Source: Paenibacillus sp. OVF10
GTDB taxonomy: Bacteria > Bacillota > Bacilli > Paenibacillales > Paenibacillaceae
Assembly (NCBI GenBank): GCA_022836915.1
Contig: CP094668.1
Span: 6,510,001-6,574,000, forward strand
Length of the DNA stretch: 64,000 nucleotides
Direction: 5' to 3'
Under the pieces are notes generated by a model. That model was not told the origin of the DNA and did no database searches. It saw nothing but the letters and a program-made list of their open reading frames with translations. This document shows, piece by piece, positions 1 to 9,953 of the stretch (positions are counted from its first letter, which is position 1; each line of letters opens with the position of its first letter). A program made the position numbers and the translations under genes.

Positions 1-1
1 G

Positions 2-739
2 ACCGATCGTGCAGGTGTAGATGCTCACGCTCATGCGGCTGCTACGTATGATTTCTACAAAAACAAATTCAACCGTAACGGTATTAATGGTAACGGATTG
101 TTGATCAGATCAACCGTGCACTACGGCTCCAATTACAATAACGCCTTCTGGAACGGGGCACAGATTGTCTTTGGTGACGGAGATGGAACGACTTTCCGAT
201 CCCTGTCTGGTGATCTGGATGTTGTGGGGCATGAATTGACACATGGTGTTATTGAATATACAGCCAATCTGGAATATCGCAATGAACCAGGTGCACTCAA
301 CGAAGCCTTTGCCGATATTTTCGGTAATACGATCCAAAACAAAAACTGGCTGCTCGGTGATGATATCTACACACCTAACATTCCAGGAGATGCGCTGCGA
401 TCCCTCTCCAACCCTACATTGTATGGTCAACCTGACAAATACAGCGATCGCTACACAGGCACACAGGACAACGGCGGTGTTCATATCAACAGCGGTATCA
501 TCAACAAAGCCTATTACCTTGCTGCTCAAGGCGGAACACATAATGGTGTGACTGTTACCGGAATCGGCCGGGATAAAGCGATTCAAATTTTCTACAGCAC
601 ACTGGTGAACTACCTGACACCAACGTCCAAATTTGCCGCTGCCAAAACAGCTACCATCCAAGCAGCCAAAGATCTGTACGGAGCGAATTCTGCTGAAGCT
701 ACTGCCATTACCAAAGCGTATCAAGCTGTAGGCCTGTAA
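2..739 (+). CDS. Thermolysin-like neutral metalloprotease (M4 family), 3' part
   Basis: This is the C-terminal 245 residues of a secreted zinc endopeptidase of the thermolysin/bacillolysin family. The reading frame is already open at the left edge, so the signal peptide, propeptide and first part of the catalytic domain lie outside the window. The zinc motif HELTH is encoded near 229-243, and the third ligand sits in the following NEAFADIFG motif, at the usual spacing. Further on, the GGVHINSGI segment carries the family's active-site histidine region, and the C-terminal helical domain ends normally at TAA. Family knowledge gives the role: an extracellular broad-specificity protease that feeds on protein. 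It is followed by a hairpin terminator. No break is seen in the visible part. Confidence 0.95.
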   Translation, partial: TDRAGVDAHAHAAATYDFYKNKFNRNGINGNGLLIRSTVHYGSNYNNAFWNGAQIVFGDGDGTTFRSLSGDLDVVGHELTHGVIEYTANLEYRNEPGALNEAFADIFGNTIQNKNWLLGDDIYTPNIPGDALRSLSNPTLYGQPDKYSDRYTGTQDNGGVHINSGIINKAYYLAAQGGTHNGVTVTGIGRDKAIQIFYSTLVNYLTPTSKFAAAKTATIQAAKDLYGANSAEATAITKAYQAVGL

Positions 740-841
740 AATCTTATTTTATTGTGGTTGAACTTATAATGTACTCATCCTAATGGTAACGAAACGTTCA
801 GACACCCCTCACCGTCCGAACGGATTAAGCTTATATCAACC

Positions 842-878
842 AAAAGCGGTGTCCCGGACAACTCTGGACACCGCTTTT
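842..878. terminator. Bidirectional hairpin terminator
   Basis: A perfect 13-bp inverted repeat (AAAAGCGGTGTCC and its complement) with an 11-nt loop. It has A and T runs on both sides and lies between the converging protease gene and the large repeat-protein gene, so it can serve both. Confidence 0.8.
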
Positions 879-911
879 GTCATTTTTGTATTACAGATAC
901 AACAACCGGCA

Positions 912-3900
912 CTATTCTTGCGAAGGTCCCGCAGCAATCCATGACAACAACCCGTACGTATGCTTGCAATCTGCCGTACGTGACACCTCAAGTACCGCTT
1001 CGTCCTCACTCTGCGAGAGCAGGGAGATTTGGAATCCCCGATCATTGCTCATGCCCACAATCACATAATGTTCTGAAGCAAATGACTCTTCAAAAACAAC
1101 CGTTACCTCTGTGCTTACTTCACTCTCTGGCAGTACAAAAGCTTCCATTCCGAATTGTTGCACAACCGGTTGTTTACTTACGCTGCGAACGGGCTGGAAG
1201 GCCAGATGGTTGGCCTGAACTGCCCCCGATTGCAACTGGCTGCTGCCCACGGCATCATCACACAGATGCTCCTGTGTAATCGATTGTTTACTTAACATAA
1301 GCTCCGTAATTTCAGCGATCTCCTGTGACCGTTCAAGCTGTGGTTGCTGAGCCTGATCTGCCTGATCCGCCTGATCTGTCTGCTCTGTCGTGAACAAAGC
1401 TGCCGGTGGTTCGCCAAGCTGATCTGTTTGGGATATCAGCTCTTGTTGTTGCTCCAGACCAGCACTCGGTAATGCCTCGACGATTACCTGCTGTGATTGC
1501 TGTACACCTTCATTTTCTGGTTGAAGCAATCCCTCTTGTCTTTTGATAGCTGCCAGTTGCTCCAGCGTTTCTCCACTGAACTGACGAATCGCATTCCATA
1601 TCTCTTCGCTCAAATGCGCTGGACCTACAATCCCCGCATTCAAGTGATTAGAGGTAATACTCTGCTCACTCAGTTTGCTGCCGTTCACGCTGCCATCGGC
1701 CAATTTGGCACTTGTGACGGACCCATTTTGCAGATGAACCCCGCTTACTGCTTCCTCTTCCAGATGAGTTGTGCGAATACTGCGTTCTTGAATATGATCA
1801 GCATGTATGGTTCCATCCTGAATATGACGAGTTTGCACACTTTTGTCTGCTATGTGGACAGCCGATACCGCACCTTCAAGCAATTTATTACCGTTTACAC
1901 TGCCGTCAGCCATTTTGGCACTTGTTATGGAACCATTGTGCAGGTGAATCGCACTTACCGATTCGGCTTTGAGGTGGGAGATCCCAATGCTTCGCTCTTG
2001 AATATGGTCAGCATGTATGGCTTTCTCTTGGATATGACGGGATTGCACACTTCCATTGGCAATATGGACATCCGACACCGCATCTTCAAGCAGTTTGTCA
2101 CTGCTCACACTGCCATCCGCCAGTTTGGCACTCGTTACGGACCCATCTTGCAGATGAATCTCACTTATTGCTTCCTCCTCCAGATGGGACGTACCAATGC
2201 TATGCTCCTGAATATGATCAGCAAGGATCGCTCCTGCCTGGATATGGCGAGTTTGCACACTTTCCGATGCGATATGGCTCCCCAATACAGCATCTTCGAG
2301 CAATTTGCTGCCGCTAATGCTACCGTCAGCCAATTTGGCACTTGTGACGGACCCATTTTGCAGATGAACCGCACTTACTGCTTCCTCTTCCAGATGGGCT
2401 GTGCCGATGCTTCGCTCCTGAATATGATCAGCTTGAATGGCTCCTGCCTGAATATGCCCGGATTGCACACTTTCCGATGCGATATGAATCCCGGATACCG
2501 TACCTTCGAGTAACTTGCTACCAGTTATACTACCATCCGCCAGTTTGGCACTCGTTACAGATCCATTTTGCAAATGAATGGCACTTACAGACTCCTCTTC
2601 CAAATGTGCTGTGCCGATGCTCCGCTCTTGAATATGGTCAGCATGAATGGCTCCTGCCTGAATCTTACTGGATTGCACACTATCGTCTGCAATGTGGATC
2701 TCTGATACTGCTCCTTCAAGCAACTTGCTGCCGGTTACACTGCCGTCGGCCAACTTGGTACTTGTTACAGATCCATTTTGCAGATGAATGGCAGTTACTG
2801 CTTCCTGTTCCAAGTGAAGCATGCCAATACTGTGCTCCTGAATATGGTCAGCAAGGATTACTCCTGCCTGGATATGGCGGGATTGCACACTTTCAGAGGC
2901 GATATGGATTCCTGACACCGCATCTTCGATCAACTTACTGCCGGTTACACTGCCGTCGGCCAGTTTGGCACTGATGACAGACCCATTTTGCAGGTGAATC
3001 GCACTTACTGCTTCCTCCTCCAGATGGGTTGTGCCGATGCTCCGCTCCTGAATATGGTCAGCATGAATGGCCCCTGCCTGAATATGCCCGGTTTGCACAC
3101 TTTCGGACGCAATATGAGCACCCGATACGGTTCCTTCAAGCAATTTGCTGCCGTTTATACTGCCATCCGCCAGTTTGGCACTTGTTACAGATCCATTTTG
3201 CAAATGAATCGCACTTACAGACTCCTCATCCAGATGAACTGAGCCAATACTGCACTCTTGAATATGATCAGCAAGGATTGCTCCTTCTTGGATATGACGG
3301 GTTTGCACACTTTCATTGGCAATGTGATTAGCCGATACGCTTCCTGCGGCTAATTTGCTGCCATCCACACTACCCGTTGCTAGTTTGGAGCGTGTTACAG
3401 ATTCATCCTGCAAAATAATCGTACTTACCGCTTCTTCTTCCAGATGAGATGTTCCGATGCTGCGTTCATGGATATGATGAGGAAGAATCTCACCATCTTG
3501 AATATGACGGGAATGCACAGCTCCTTGCTGCAGGTGAACAGCACTTGTCGACTCTGCCTGAAGATGCAAACCACTGATCAAACCTGGCTGAAGGTGAGCT
3601 GCTGTAATGGATAAAGGTGCCAGATGGTCTGTTTCGACAGATCCGGGTGCCAAGTGATGCGATGTGACCACCTGTTCAGCAATATGCTCCTCATGAATGA
3701 TGTCTGGCTTCAGATGCTGTGAGCTCACTACTTGAGTCCCCAAATGATCAGATTTCACGCTGCCTTCAGCCAGATGGACGGATTGTACAGCGGATGGCTG
3801 CAAGTGCTCGCTACCTACAGCAGCCTGTTGCAGTTCTGTTCCGGATACCGAGTCTGCTGTCAAATGGTCCGCACTTATGGAGCCATGCCGAAGTTTGTTG

Positions 3901-6124
3901 CCGGTAATACTGCCATTAGCAAATAATTCCGGTGAGCGTATCTCTTCCGACAAATGTTCCAGTGAAACGGAATGCTGCTTCAGGTGATACCCACGAATGG
4001 TTCCTGCTGGAATATGTTTGGCGTTAATACTCTCTGCCAGAATCTTGGAAGAAGTCACGCTACCGTCTGCCAGTTTAGCCGACGTGACAGCAAAATCCGC
4101 CAGTTTATCTGTGGCAACACTTTCTGGTGAGAGCTTGGGGAAGTAACCGCATGATCTGTTAGATGAGGCGGAAAAATGGACCCGCCAGCCAGCTGGGCTG
4201 AAGTTACACTATCAAGAGCCAATTTGTCAGTTGTGACCGCGGCCCGTGCAATCGCATCCGTTTCAACACTGCCCGGCTGGAGATGAGGTACACCTACGGC
4301 ATGTTCTGTCAGATGTTCTGATTTCACTGCATAAGGTCTCAGGGCCTCGGAACCCACGCTGCCTGGAGCCAGATGTGTACCTGTGACTCCACCACTCGCA
4401 AGATGCGAGGATATAACACTTCCCGGGGCAAGCGCTCTGCTACTTACCGATGCCGTTCCAAGCTTTTCTGTTGTCACACTTCCATCCGCGAGTTTAACGT
4501 CTGTAACGGCAGCATCCTGCAATTCATACGTACCCACGGCCGACTCTGCAAGATGCCGCTCACACACCACGTCGTCTGCGAGAGCATCTCCAGACACACT
4601 TCCGGCAGATAGATGAGTTGCCTCGATGCTTCCACTTGCAATGTGAATGGAGTGAATTGCGGAATTGTCCACATGTACCGGTGTGATTCCCCGATTCGCA
4701 ATGTGTTCCGCACGAATGGACCCCTTGGCAAGATGTTTACCTTGTACGGCTTCATCCGCAATTTTGGAAGAAATGACGCTCTGATCAGAGATCTTGGATG
4801 CCGTAATAGACTGCTCCAGCAATTTTGCTGTTCCCACAGACTGGTCTGCCAGTTTGCTGCTGGTTACTGCACCTTCCGTCAAATGCTCATTGCCCACTTC
4901 TCCATTGCCAATCTGCTCCTTGCCAACGGAATGAGCACGAATCTGACTTGATCCGATTGAACCGTCCAGTAGATGTCTTCCAGTTAATGAACCCTCAGCT
5001 AAATGTCTTGTTTGTATGGATCCATCCTCTATCTGGTCACTTCCAATACTGCCATTTAATAGTTGTGAACGACCGACAGACCCTTCTGCCAGATGTGTCT
5101 GTTTAACAGCACCTGCCTGAATATGGTGAGACTCGATGGAGTGTTCTTCGATTTTGCTGCCTGTGACAGCAGCTTCCCGAATTTTGGATGTAGTCACTGC
5201 ATCGTCAGCCAGTTTGGAGGTATTCACAGCTCCTCCCGTGAGATGCCTTGTATCCACGCCGCTAATCGCGATCTTGTCTCCAGTTACGGCATGATTCTTG
5301 ATTAATTCTTCCGTTACCAGCATGCGGCTGAGATGTCTTGTGCTGATGGAACCGTCGGCAATTTTGGCCGAATCGATGACCTGGTTGCCAAGCTTCTGAG
5401 AAGTAATACTGCCATCTCTGATTTTCTCACCGGCAATAGAAGCATTTCGTATTTTATGACCAGACACAGAGCCGTCAATCAGGTGCTCCTCAGATACAGA
5501 CGCTTCCGCTAGTTTCGCCGAAACAATGGCCCCGTCTGCAATGTGAATGCTGGTCACCGCATAATCCTGCAATGCTTCACTGCCGACCGCATCCGGTTTC
5601 AGCTTGGAAGCATCCACAGAGAAAGGAGCCAACTTGCTCTCCGTAACAGCAAATTCACTCAAGTCGTCCGTGTAGATGTAGTGTCCGGTATGACCCGGCA
5701 TCTGGTTTTGGTTCAAGATTTGCAGCCGATCCTTGCTTGTTATCTCCTGCTTGTTGATGTCCTGCTCTTCTTCCAGAGCAACCGGAGCCACGCTGCTAAC
5801 CTGAATCTGCTTTTCCGAGCTATCTTGTGTCTCAACTTCCTTGCGATCAGACTCTACGGGTTCCGACTTGATTTTGGCTTCGATCTCTAGCTCTTCCAGC
5901 TCGTTTGTTGAAGCAGGTAGCTCCGTTGATTCGAATAGGAATTCTTCCGACTCCTGAACAGCTCTCGAATCCCTTTTATTCGTATTCAAGCGTTCTTCCC
6001 TATTCACAGTGAAACCTGAGTTCATCTTGTCTGCCCGGCGATCAGTCAGTTCCAATTCCTTAAATTTCGGGCTCACATGCCGCAGTTTCGGCGTCGGGAC
6101 CTTCTTTTTGCCATTTTTACTCAT
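912..6124 (-). CDS. Giant His-rich decapeptide-repeat protein (WIAG-tail type), one frameshift
   Basis: This is a single gene of about 1737 codons, split in the given sequence by one missing base in the TTGGGG run at 4134-4140. Adding a base joins ...HAVTSPKLSPESV to the downstream repeats without loss. The start at 6124 has GGAAGGAG upstream. The first 130 residues are charged and lack a signal peptide. Most of the rest is tandem 10-residue units of the form S/A-V/I-x-S/G-x-K/H-L/I-x-x-G, for example SVTSAKLADG and SIGTAHLEEE. Nearly every unit in the second half carries His before Leu or Ile. The C-terminus has a Gln/Asp-rich stretch, then a compact domain ending in SWIAAGPSQE, which I recall as the 'WIAG-tail' signature of long Paenibacillus repeat proteins. 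The repeats resemble phage tail-fibre repeats and suggest a long fibrous, perhaps trimeric, protein. A spore-surface role is inferred only from the neighbouring YheC/YheD gene. Function unknown. Confidence 0.85.
1671..3540 (-). repeat. 210-bp tandem superrepeat inside the repeat-protein gene
   Basis: About nine copies of a 210-bp unit (70 residues, seven different decapeptides in fixed order) lie head to tail. The same motif (CCAATTTGGCACTTGTGACG and variants) returns every 210 bp; for example, CAATTTGGCA at 1701 and at 2331 are exactly three periods apart. Copies differ by synonymous and conservative changes, pointing to repeated duplication followed by drift. The 5' half of the gene has decapeptides but no such regular higher-order period. 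Confidence 0.85.
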
Positions 6125-6347
6125 GCAGCTTGCTCCTTCCTCTAACGTTCGTCTCCGGCATCATATGCTTCCATATGGGCATCTGCCACTTCATTTATGA
6201 CTTTTGCGGATTCCAGAGCACGAATGTACAGGCGTCAAGACAGGAACGTTCGATGATCTCCGTGGAAATAGGCGTGTCAGGGCTGCAGAGGAAAGGCGGC
6301 TGTCCACGCCCCCGTCCCAGTCATGTCATAGGATATTATGTCTAGGT

Positions 6348-6499
6348 CGTGTCTGAAAACTCGCTGAAGTGCATCTTTCACCGTCTTTTCGCCCCTGCTG
6401 CGTCACTTTCCCTTGACGTGCCCCGGCATGCCTGCAGAAAACTTCCTTGCTTGGAACGAAAATTCGGCAAAACCTGCTTCCTTTGGAGTTTTAGACACG
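6348..6499. repeat. 152-bp element bounded by imperfect terminal inverted repeats
   Basis: CGTGTCTGAAAACTC at the left end pairs with GAGTTTTAGACACG at the right end, with one bulged G. The interior is noncoding and rich in C and T on the plus strand. This layout resembles a small MITE-like insertion or a long structured leader. It sits in the gap between two divergent genes, and no transposase is nearby. Confidence 0.5.
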
Positions 6500-6548
6500 C
6501 CCTGAGCAAGCACTAGTGCTTGGCGATTCATCTTATACACCGGTCTGC

Positions 6549-6619
6549 GTTATCGCGATGTCTGAGCCATCGGTGACAGGCCGGCATTCCATGAATGGAC
6601 GATCCATGGTCGCGATAAC
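6549..6619 (+). promoter_or_regulatory. Inverted repeat in the putative 5' UTR of the YheC/YheD gene
   Basis: A perfect 10-bp inverted repeat, GTTATCGCGA...TCGCGATAAC, with a 51-nt loop that itself contains the small hairpin TCCATGAATGGA. The right arm ends four bases before the GAAGGAGG ribosome binding site at 6623, so folding could affect translation. Alternatively the arms could be two operator half-sites. Confidence 0.4.
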
Positions 6620-6637
6620 ATCGAAGGAGGAACGGTC

Positions 6638-7767
6638 ATGCTCCAAGAAACGATCGGCATTATGTTCGATTCACGCATGTACCGGGGATACCGGCCGGAA
6701 GGACCGGTCAGGAATCACTCGCGAATTATGAACAGGCAGCGGCCAGTTATGGATTAACCCCCTGCTTTTTGAGGCTGGAAGATATCGATTCGGATCAAAA
6801 AACATGTCTTGCCTATGTTAAAAAAGAAGGCAGATATGTTCGTGAGCGCATGCCACTGCCCTCCGTCATTCATAACCGATCACTCCAGCTTCGCCGGACG
6901 GAACAGCATCAGATTACCAAGCTGATGTTGCAGGGTATCCAGGTATTCAACGTTCGCAACCGGTATCGTAAAGATCACATTCATGACATGCTTCATCAGG
7001 ACCTCGCCTTGCGAGAACACCTACCCCATGCAGTTAAAGCTACGCCAGAGTCTCTGGCCTATATGATGGAACAGTATGATGACCTCGTCATCAAACCATG
7101 CAGCGGCAGCATCGGTCATGGTATTATGCGAGTCTTTGAGCGAGATGGACAGTGGAAACTAACCTGTGAGACGAAGGCTGCACGCAAAGGGTGGGCTACC
7201 TTCCGGTTGAGCAAAGGACAGCTTCCTTCCGCCACCCTAAGGCGGATCTTTCGCCATGCCTACCTCATTGAAGAGCGTATCCCACTGGTACGTTATGAGG
7301 GCAGGCCGGTAGATTTGCGGGTATCTGTACAACGTGGCAGCGACGGTCTTTGGGGAATAACAGGCATGTTTGCCAAAGCGGCTCCTGCCCATACATTTGT
7401 CAGCAATATCGCCCAGGGCGGTAAAGTCATGAAGCTCGCAGAGGCCCTTGGATTAGGAGAATCTGGCTTCGACCTGGCTCGACTGGAATACAGAATCGGA
7501 CTCGTTGCACTTCGAATTGCCCAGAACCTGGCGGCCAGTCTGCCACATCTGGCTGATCTGGGCCTTGATCTCGGGATAACGCGCAGCGGCCAGATCTATT
7601 TTATTGAATGCAATGGACGGGATCAGCGTTACGGATTTCGCAAGGCGGGAATGTCGGAACACTGGAAGACAACGTACAGCAAACCGATGGCTTATGGGCG
7701 TCTGCTGCTGGAACAAAATTCGATGATACCGAGACAACCGCAGACATACGATAGGAGACTATATTGA
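6638..7767 (+). CDS. YheC/YheD family ATP-grasp protein, one frameshift
   Basis: The protein is about 376 residues and belongs to the YheC/YheD family of endospore coat-associated proteins with an ATP-grasp fold. The ATG at 6638 follows GAAGGAGG by seven bases. The frame starts as MLQETIGIMFDSRMYRG and then needs one extra base in the GGGG run at 6684-6687 to continue as IPAGRTGQESLANYEQ; without it the product ends after 38 codons. The ATP-grasp core is visible as LVIKPCSGSIGHGIMRV, RVSVQRG, the NIAQGGK loop and the late metal-binding IECNGRDQR segment. By family knowledge it would couple ATP use to an acid-amine or acid-thiol ligation, but the substrate is unknown. It is divergent from the giant repeat-protein gene and just upstream of psd, a setting compatible with spore-coat assembly. 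Confidence 0.85.
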
Positions 7768-7852
7768 TTTCGTGTGCATTCTGTGTCAATATTATGCAGA
7801 ACGGCCGGTCTTGCCGGCCTTGAAGTTCGCATTAACCCTAAGGGGGATATTC

Positions 7853-8644
7853 ATGGCAAAAACGCTGTTGCGATTAATGACCGAGCTTTCTTCGCGCAAA
7901 TGGATCTCCCGGACTGTGGGAGCCTTTTCCAAAAGCCGGGGAAGTAAGGCATTTATCCCTTATTTTGTCCGGACCTACGACATCCCTGTTCAGGAGGCCG
8001 AGAAAGACTGGAAGGAATACCGTTCACTGAACGATTTCTTTACCCGCAAATTAAAGCCGGGCATGCGCCCGTTGGAACTTTCAGAGCATGCACTGATCAG
8101 CCCGGTAGATGCCAAGATTACGGCAGCCGGTCCAATATCTGCAGGGACACTCCTGAATGTTAAGGGACAAAATTATACACTTGCTGAATTATTAAACCAT
8201 TCTCCCCATCTGGAGAAGTACAAGCACGGGTACGGGTTCGTCCTCTATCTCAGCCCTCGCGACTATCACCGCATTCATGCACCTGTCAGCGGCCGCAAAA
8301 TAGAGAGCGAACACATCAAGGGCAAAGTTTATCCCGTGAATGACTTTGGCCTGACCCATATGAGATCCGTGCTTAGTCGAAATGAACGACTCATTACGTA
8401 TATCGCACACGATTACGGTGAAGTGGCGGTTGTCAAAGTAGGTGCGATGAACGTGAGTAGCATACAGTATGCTGATACGGACACAAGTACCTGGGCACAG
8501 GGCGATGATCTGGCCTATTTTGAATTCGGTTCCACCGTTGTTCTGCTGACGCAGAGCGGCACATTCGAACCAAACCCGGGCTTACAGCCAGGCGATTCGG
8601 TCAAAATGGGCGCATTGCTTGGTCGTTTGAAACCGAAGAACTAA
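7853..8644 (+). CDS. psd: Phosphatidylserine decarboxylase proenzyme
   Basis: Converts phosphatidylserine to phosphatidylethanolamine at the membrane. The 263-residue protein has the expected catalytic triad: Asp86 in SPVDAK, His142 in the HRIHAP motif, and the FGST motif at 225-228. Self-cleavage before Ser227 in FGST would create the pyruvoyl cofactor and the small alpha subunit. The ATG at 7853 is preferred because AGGGGG lies just upstream and the product MAKTLLRLM matches the short N-terminus of Bacillales enzymes; the frame is also open further upstream to 7772 but without a good ribosome binding site. A GGCCGG hairpin (about 7800-7820) lies between it and the YheC/YheD gene. A strong terminator follows. 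Confidence 0.95.
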   Translation: MAKTLLRLMTELSSRKWISRTVGAFSKSRGSKAFIPYFVRTYDIPVQEAEKDWKEYRSLNDFFTRKLKPGMRPLELSEHALISPVDAKITAAGPISAGTLLNVKGQNYTLAELLNHSPHLEKYKHGYGFVLYLSPRDYHRIHAPVSGRKIESEHIKGKVYPVNDFGLTHMRSVLSRNERLITYIAHDYGEVAVVKVGAMNVSSIQYADTDTSTWAQGDDLAYFEFGSTVVLLTQSGTFEPNPGLQPGDSVKMGALLGRLKPKN

Positions 8645-8660
8645 TGAGTCCATACGCAAA

Positions 8661-8710
8661 TAAAGAGGATGGCGCAGCACCTGTAACCAGGTATTGCGCC
8701 ATCCTCTTTA
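8661..8710 (+). terminator. Hairpin terminator after psd
   Basis: A perfect 16-bp stem, TAAAGAGGATGGCGCA and its complement, with an 18-nt loop, 17 bases after the psd stop codon. Confidence 0.8.
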
Positions 8711-8783
8711 TGCATTCATATTCATCCATGTATACATGCAATACGAAGCTTCGCTCCGTCGTTATTGGTCTGCTGAGTTCTCC

Positions 8784-8900
8784 TCAAAACCACACATCTT
8801 GCAAGTCCTCTGCCGGTTTGAAACGACGCAGACGGTTCCGGAAAATATTGCATCCCTTCGTAGAGCATCCCCGGTTGCGGACCCGACGTTTTCCGTTCAT
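8784..8900 (-). CDS. Possible small basic protein (38 aa)
   Basis: A short minus-strand frame starts at ATG 8900, eight bases after AAGGGG, and ends at TGA 8784-8786. The product begins MNGKRRVRNRGCSTKGC and ends in LQDVWF. It is strongly basic with two cysteines and would lie downstream of the AraC-type gene's stop codon, on the same strand. I do not recognise a family. The good ribosome binding site is the only positive evidence, so this may be chance. Confidence 0.3.
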   Translation of the reverse strand: MNGKRRVRNRGCSTKGCNIFRNRLRRFKPAEDLQDVWF

Positions 8901-8990
8901 CACAAGTTCCCCTTTTGGTCATCTGGAATGCTAGATAATTACCCTTGCGTTCCAGACTTGAAACGGTTTCCTGTTTTTCTCATCAGAATT

Positions 8991-9776
8991 TTAACGAATC
9001 TCGGACGGGCTTTTGCCGGTATATTGCTTGAACTGACGACTGAAGAAGAAAATATCCCGGTAACCCAGAGCATCCGCCACTTCGGTCACATTCATGCCGG
9101 TATGCACCAGCAGATGTTCCGCCCGTTCAATACGCATGCGGATAATATAAGATTGCACCGATGATCCCACCAGTTCCTTGAACTTGATCGAGAAGTATCG
9201 GGGCGATAAGCCAGCCCGCGCAGCCAGATCTTCCACCCGATGCGTAATCCCCGGATGCTGACGCACATAATTGGCGACCTCCTGGATGACATCAGACAAC
9301 TGATTGCTTACCTTTTTCTCCACAGGTTCTTCCGTATCGGCGCGCAGCAAATGAATCATCAATTGCTTCAGAATCAATCGGCTCTCTTCATCACGTCCGT
9401 ACACATCCGATAAGAACAGTCTTACATAACGTGCCAGCAAGTGCTCAAACTCCACCGTTTCCTGTACCTCGCGATAGGACTGGGGAACATCAGCAACAGG
9501 CACGTCCACATCAAAGTGAATATACGTAAGTACCAACGGTTTTTGCTTATTATGTGTTGCAGTAGGATGATCTCCTGGCCTGAACAGAAAACAACTACCC
9601 TTGCCAACTTCATACGACTGGTCATTCAGTACAAGCGTTCCTTCACCACTCCATACATAAAATAAATCATAGTTTTGCATCGGTTTTTCCCGTTTCTGCC
9701 ACTTCCAGCCCGGTTCACAGACAATTTTGGCGACAGCGGGCAAAATAACAAATGATGACGGCGATGCCTGCAGCAT
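8991..9776 (-). CDS. AraC family transcriptional regulator
   Basis: The 261-residue protein has an N-terminal cupin-like sensing domain (GEGTLVLNDQSYEVGKGSCFLFRPG) and a C-terminal double helix-turn-helix of the AraC/XylS type (LAARAGLSPRYFSIKFKE and the conserved VADALGYRDIFFFSRQFK...TGKSPSEIR end). The start at 9776 is chosen because AAGGGGAG lies at the right distance; the frame continues upstream to 9821 without a good site. By family it would sense a small molecule, often a sugar, and activate nearby or distant genes. No catabolic partner is adjacent, so the target is unknown. Confidence 0.9.
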   Translation of the reverse strand: MLQASPSSFVILPAVAKIVCEPGWKWQKREKPMQNYDLFYVWSGEGTLVLNDQSYEVGKGSCFLFRPGDHPTATHNKQKPLVLTYIHFDVDVPVADVPQSYREVQETVEFEHLLARYVRLFLSDVYGRDEESRLILKQLMIHLLRADTEEPVEKKVSNQLSDVIQEVANYVRQHPGITHRVEDLAARAGLSPRYFSIKFKELVGSSVQSYIIRMRIERAEHLLVHTGMNVTEVADALGYRDIFFFSRQFKQYTGKSPSEIR

Positions 9777-9953
9777 GTCGCCACTCCCCTTGATAGTTAA
9801 TCTCTCTGCATATGGCATCATTCTGATCTGAATCTCACTTCTTCAATCAAGGCCATATGTATTTCAGTATCTTGCATGATTCAATACAACTTGCTCATAT
9901 ATGATCTCTGCTCCTACAGGAGCGAAATGTCTTATCCCATTATACAGCGGAAT

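Noticed and set aside
1497..2513. A 338-residue open frame antisense to the repeat protein
   Set aside because: It is a by-product of the 210-bp repeats: the same antisense phrases recur with the repeat period, there is no ribosome binding site, and the sense frame has clear conservation of the repeat pattern.
6130..6345. 71-residue open frame in the divergent control region
   Set aside because: Starts next to the repeat-gene start on the opposite strand, has no ribosome binding site, and the composition is unlike a protein.
8644..9164. Open frames on the plus strand downstream of psd (96 and 156 residues)
   Set aside because: They begin inside the psd terminator and run antisense into the AraC-type gene, which has clear family motifs.
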